Of a DNA stretch of 6,720 nt, positions 5,405 through 6,720 are shown in pieces. The notes under the pieces are model-generated. The model made no database searches and was not told the DNA's origin. It saw only the letters and a list, made by a program, of their open reading frames with translations. Position 1 is the first letter of the stretch; each line of letters starts with the position of its first letter. A program made the translations under genes and the position numbers. The stretch covers positions 1 to 6,720 of the forward strand of contig DAEF01000098.1 in the NCBI GenBank assembly GCA_002495225.1, in the 5' to 3' direction. This DNA comes from Methanoregulaceae archaeon UBA288. Lineage in GTDB: Archaea > Halobacteriota > Methanomicrobia > Methanomicrobiales > Methanospirillaceae.

Positions 5405-6720
5405 ATGGCCCCCTCCCCGCTCAGGCTGGTGATCCAGCCGTCTGGACGCGTCGTCGAGGCACACAAAGGAGACCGGCTGCTCGACGTCATCCGGGAGATG
5501 GGCCTTCTGTTGGAGGCCATCTGCGGCGGTGCCGGAGAGTGCGGCAAGTGCCGTGTGGTCGTCAGTCCGCCCAGTGCAGTCGAGGAGACGGGGACGCCCT
5601 CCAGAGTGGGACCGTCACCCGAGGAGCGGGCGCAGGGGTACGTCCTCGCCTGCCGGGTCCGCCTCGTTGGAGACTGCACGGTGACCGTCCCCATCGAGAG
5701 CCGGATCGTCGCGCCGAAGATCCTGGTACCGACTCTTATCGGCCGGGACGAGCTCGACCCGGCCGTCCGGGCGTTCCCGATCTCGGTCGACGGCGACCCA
5801 TTCTCGGTCGGCATCTCGGTCCGGCTCGACGGATACCGCGGCCCGCGGCCCCTGATCGACCCGGACCTGCTCGAGCGGCTCCATGCCTCGAACGGTGAAT
5901 GCTGGGGCATCGTCCACGAAGACGGTGGCGCCGCCCGGCTTCTCCGGGCGGTGCGGTCTCCCGGCTCGCTCTACGGTCTCGCCGTCGATCTCGGCACCAC
6001 GACCGTGGTCGGCGCGCTCGTGGACCTCGCAACGGGCCGTGTCGCGGCGACGGGAGCCGCGCTCAACCGGCAGATCACCTGGGGCGAGGAGCTGCTGACC
6101 CGGTGCGCCTTCGGCCGTAAACCGGCCGGCAGGGAGATCCTGCGGCGGGCGGCGGCCGAGTCGATCGAGAAAGTTCTCCTGGCAGCGACGGCGGAGGCCG
6201 GTGTCGACCCTGCCGACGTGTTCGAGATCGTGCTGGCGGGCAACACCGTCATGACCTGGATCGCGGCCGGGCGCGACCCCGCACCGCTCGAGCTCGTGGA
6301 CGCCCCCATCGACCGGAGATACATCCGGTTCGACGCGGACGAACTCGGGCTCCCGGTCCCGACCGGGACGCCGGTCACCTGCCTGCCCGCGATCAGCCGG
6401 TTCGTCGGCGGGGACGTGGTCGGGGACATGTTGACCGCCGGGATCTGCGCCTCGGACGAGATCTCGCTCCTCGTCGACCTCGGCACGAACGGCGAGATCG
6501 TGCTCGGGTGCGCCGAGTGGCGGGCCTGCACGTCCTGCGCCTCGGGCCCAGCCTTCGAGGGGGGCGGCTGCTCGTCGGGGATGCGGGCCATGGACGGGGC
6601 GATCGACCGGGTCTCGTTCGACCCGGCGACGGGCGCGATCGGCTGGAGCACGATCGGCGACGGCCGGCCCCGGGGGCTCTGCGGGTCCGGGATCATCGAC
6701 GCGGCGTACGCGATGTACCG
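5405..6720 (+). CDS. Probable ATP-dependent reductive activator of the corrinoid iron-sulfur protein (RACo/AcsV-like, [2Fe-2S] plus ASKHA domain), 3' truncated
   Basis: 438 residues are visible, and family members run to roughly 600-650. Residues 1 to about 98 are a plant-type [2Fe-2S] ferredoxin domain with ligands Cys40, Cys46, Cys49 and Cys83 (C-x5-C-x2-C, then C). A linker and middle domain follow. From about residue 190 comes the ASKHA domain of the DUF4445/COG3894 type: phosphate loops AVDLGTTTVVG (Asp195) and LVDLGTNGEIV (Asp358), NRQITWGEE near 221, GNTVM 279-283, GGDVVGDM near 335, GPAFEG 381-386, and GLCGSGIID 424-432. The order matches bacterial RACo, which uses ATP to return inactive Co(II) corrinoid to Co(I). 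The archaeal activator RamA instead carries C-terminal ferredoxin clusters. Its position behind cdhE makes the CdhDE corrinoid the likely substrate (inference). ATG 5405 is the first start after an in-frame stop, the cdhE TGA. GTG 5429 is a less likely alternative. The C-terminus is not visible. Confidence 0.88.
   Translation, partial: MAPSPLRLVIQPSGRVVEAHKGDRLLDVIREMGLLLEAICGGAGECGKCRVVVSPPSAVEETGTPSRVGPSPEERAQGYVLACRVRLVGDCTVTVPIESRIVAPKILVPTLIGRDELDPAVRAFPISVDGDPFSVGISVRLDGYRGPRPLIDPDLLERLHASNGECWGIVHEDGGAARLLRAVRSPGSLYGLAVDLGTTTVVGALVDLATGRVAATGAALNRQITWGEELLTRCAFGRKPAGREILRRAAAESIEKVLLAATAEAGVDPADVFEIVLAGNTVMTWIAAGRDPAPLELVDAPIDRRYIRFDADELGLPVPTGTPVTCLPAISRFVGGDVVGDMLTAGICASDEISLLVDLGTNGEIVLGCAEWRACTSCASGPAFEGGGCSSGMRAMDGAIDRVSFDPATGAIGWSTIGDGRPRGLCGSGIIDAAYAMY

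Noticed and set aside
3491..5464. A 657-codon open frame on the minus strand, antisense to cdhD and cdhE
   Set aside because: GC-rich coding DNA with G/C-biased third positions gives long antisense frames. The translation is rich in Arg, Pro and Gly without family motifs, while the plus strand carries unmistakable cdhD and cdhE.
5314..5898. Plus-strand open frame overlapping the end of cdhE and the start of the activator
   Set aside because: It is in a different frame from the activator, whose 2Fe-2S ferredoxin and ASKHA motifs are read from ATG 5405. Its own product is Arg/Gly/Pro-rich with no motifs.

Overview
The window comes from the core of an archaeal acetyl-CoA decarbonylase/synthase (CODH/ACS) operon, with all genes on the + strand. 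It holds the 3' end of cdhA, then complete cdhB, cdhC, cdhD and cdhE, then the 5' two-thirds or so of an ASKHA-type ATPase of the corrinoid-protein activator family (RACo/AcsV/RamA relatives). The epsilon subunit (cdhB), the short CdhC without the large N-terminal region of bacterial AcsB, and the A-B-C-D-E gene order point to a methanogen or a related euryarchaeon. The DNA is strongly GC-rich, with G/C at most third codon positions. This fits a high-GC methanogen such as the Methanoculleus/Methanofollis type, but the genus is only a guess.

Layout: 3-839 cdhA (5' truncated), 836-1378 cdhB, 1378-2745 cdhC, 2742-3974 cdhD, 3974-5395 cdhE, 5405-6720 activator (3' truncated). The four cdh junctions overlap by 1 or 4 nt (ATGA, TAATG, ATGA, TGATG). 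Each cdh start has a good Shine-Dalgarno sequence inside the preceding gene, which suggests a translationally coupled transcript. The last junction differs: it has a 9-nt gap, no recognisable Shine-Dalgarno, and a possible hairpin holding the cdhE stop codon in its loop. There is no intergenic stretch long enough for a promoter or another gene, and no RNA gene, mobile element, CRISPR array or terminator was seen.

How the genes work together (family knowledge): CdhA, with CdhB, interconverts CO2 and CO at the Ni-Fe-S C-cluster. CdhD and CdhE form the corrinoid iron-sulfur protein that carries the methyl group to and from tetrahydro(methano/sarcina)pterin. CdhC makes or cleaves acetyl-CoA at its Ni-Ni-[4Fe-4S] A-cluster. 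The corrinoid cobalt must be Co(I) to accept a methyl group and is occasionally oxidised to Co(II). The sixth gene encodes an N-terminal [2Fe-2S] ferredoxin domain plus an ASKHA ATPase domain, as in bacterial RACo, and so probably re-reduces the corrinoid at the expense of ATP.

Most of the window is well-known central metabolism. The point most worth following is the bacterial-type RACo activator directly behind archaeal cdhE. No wholly unknown system was found.
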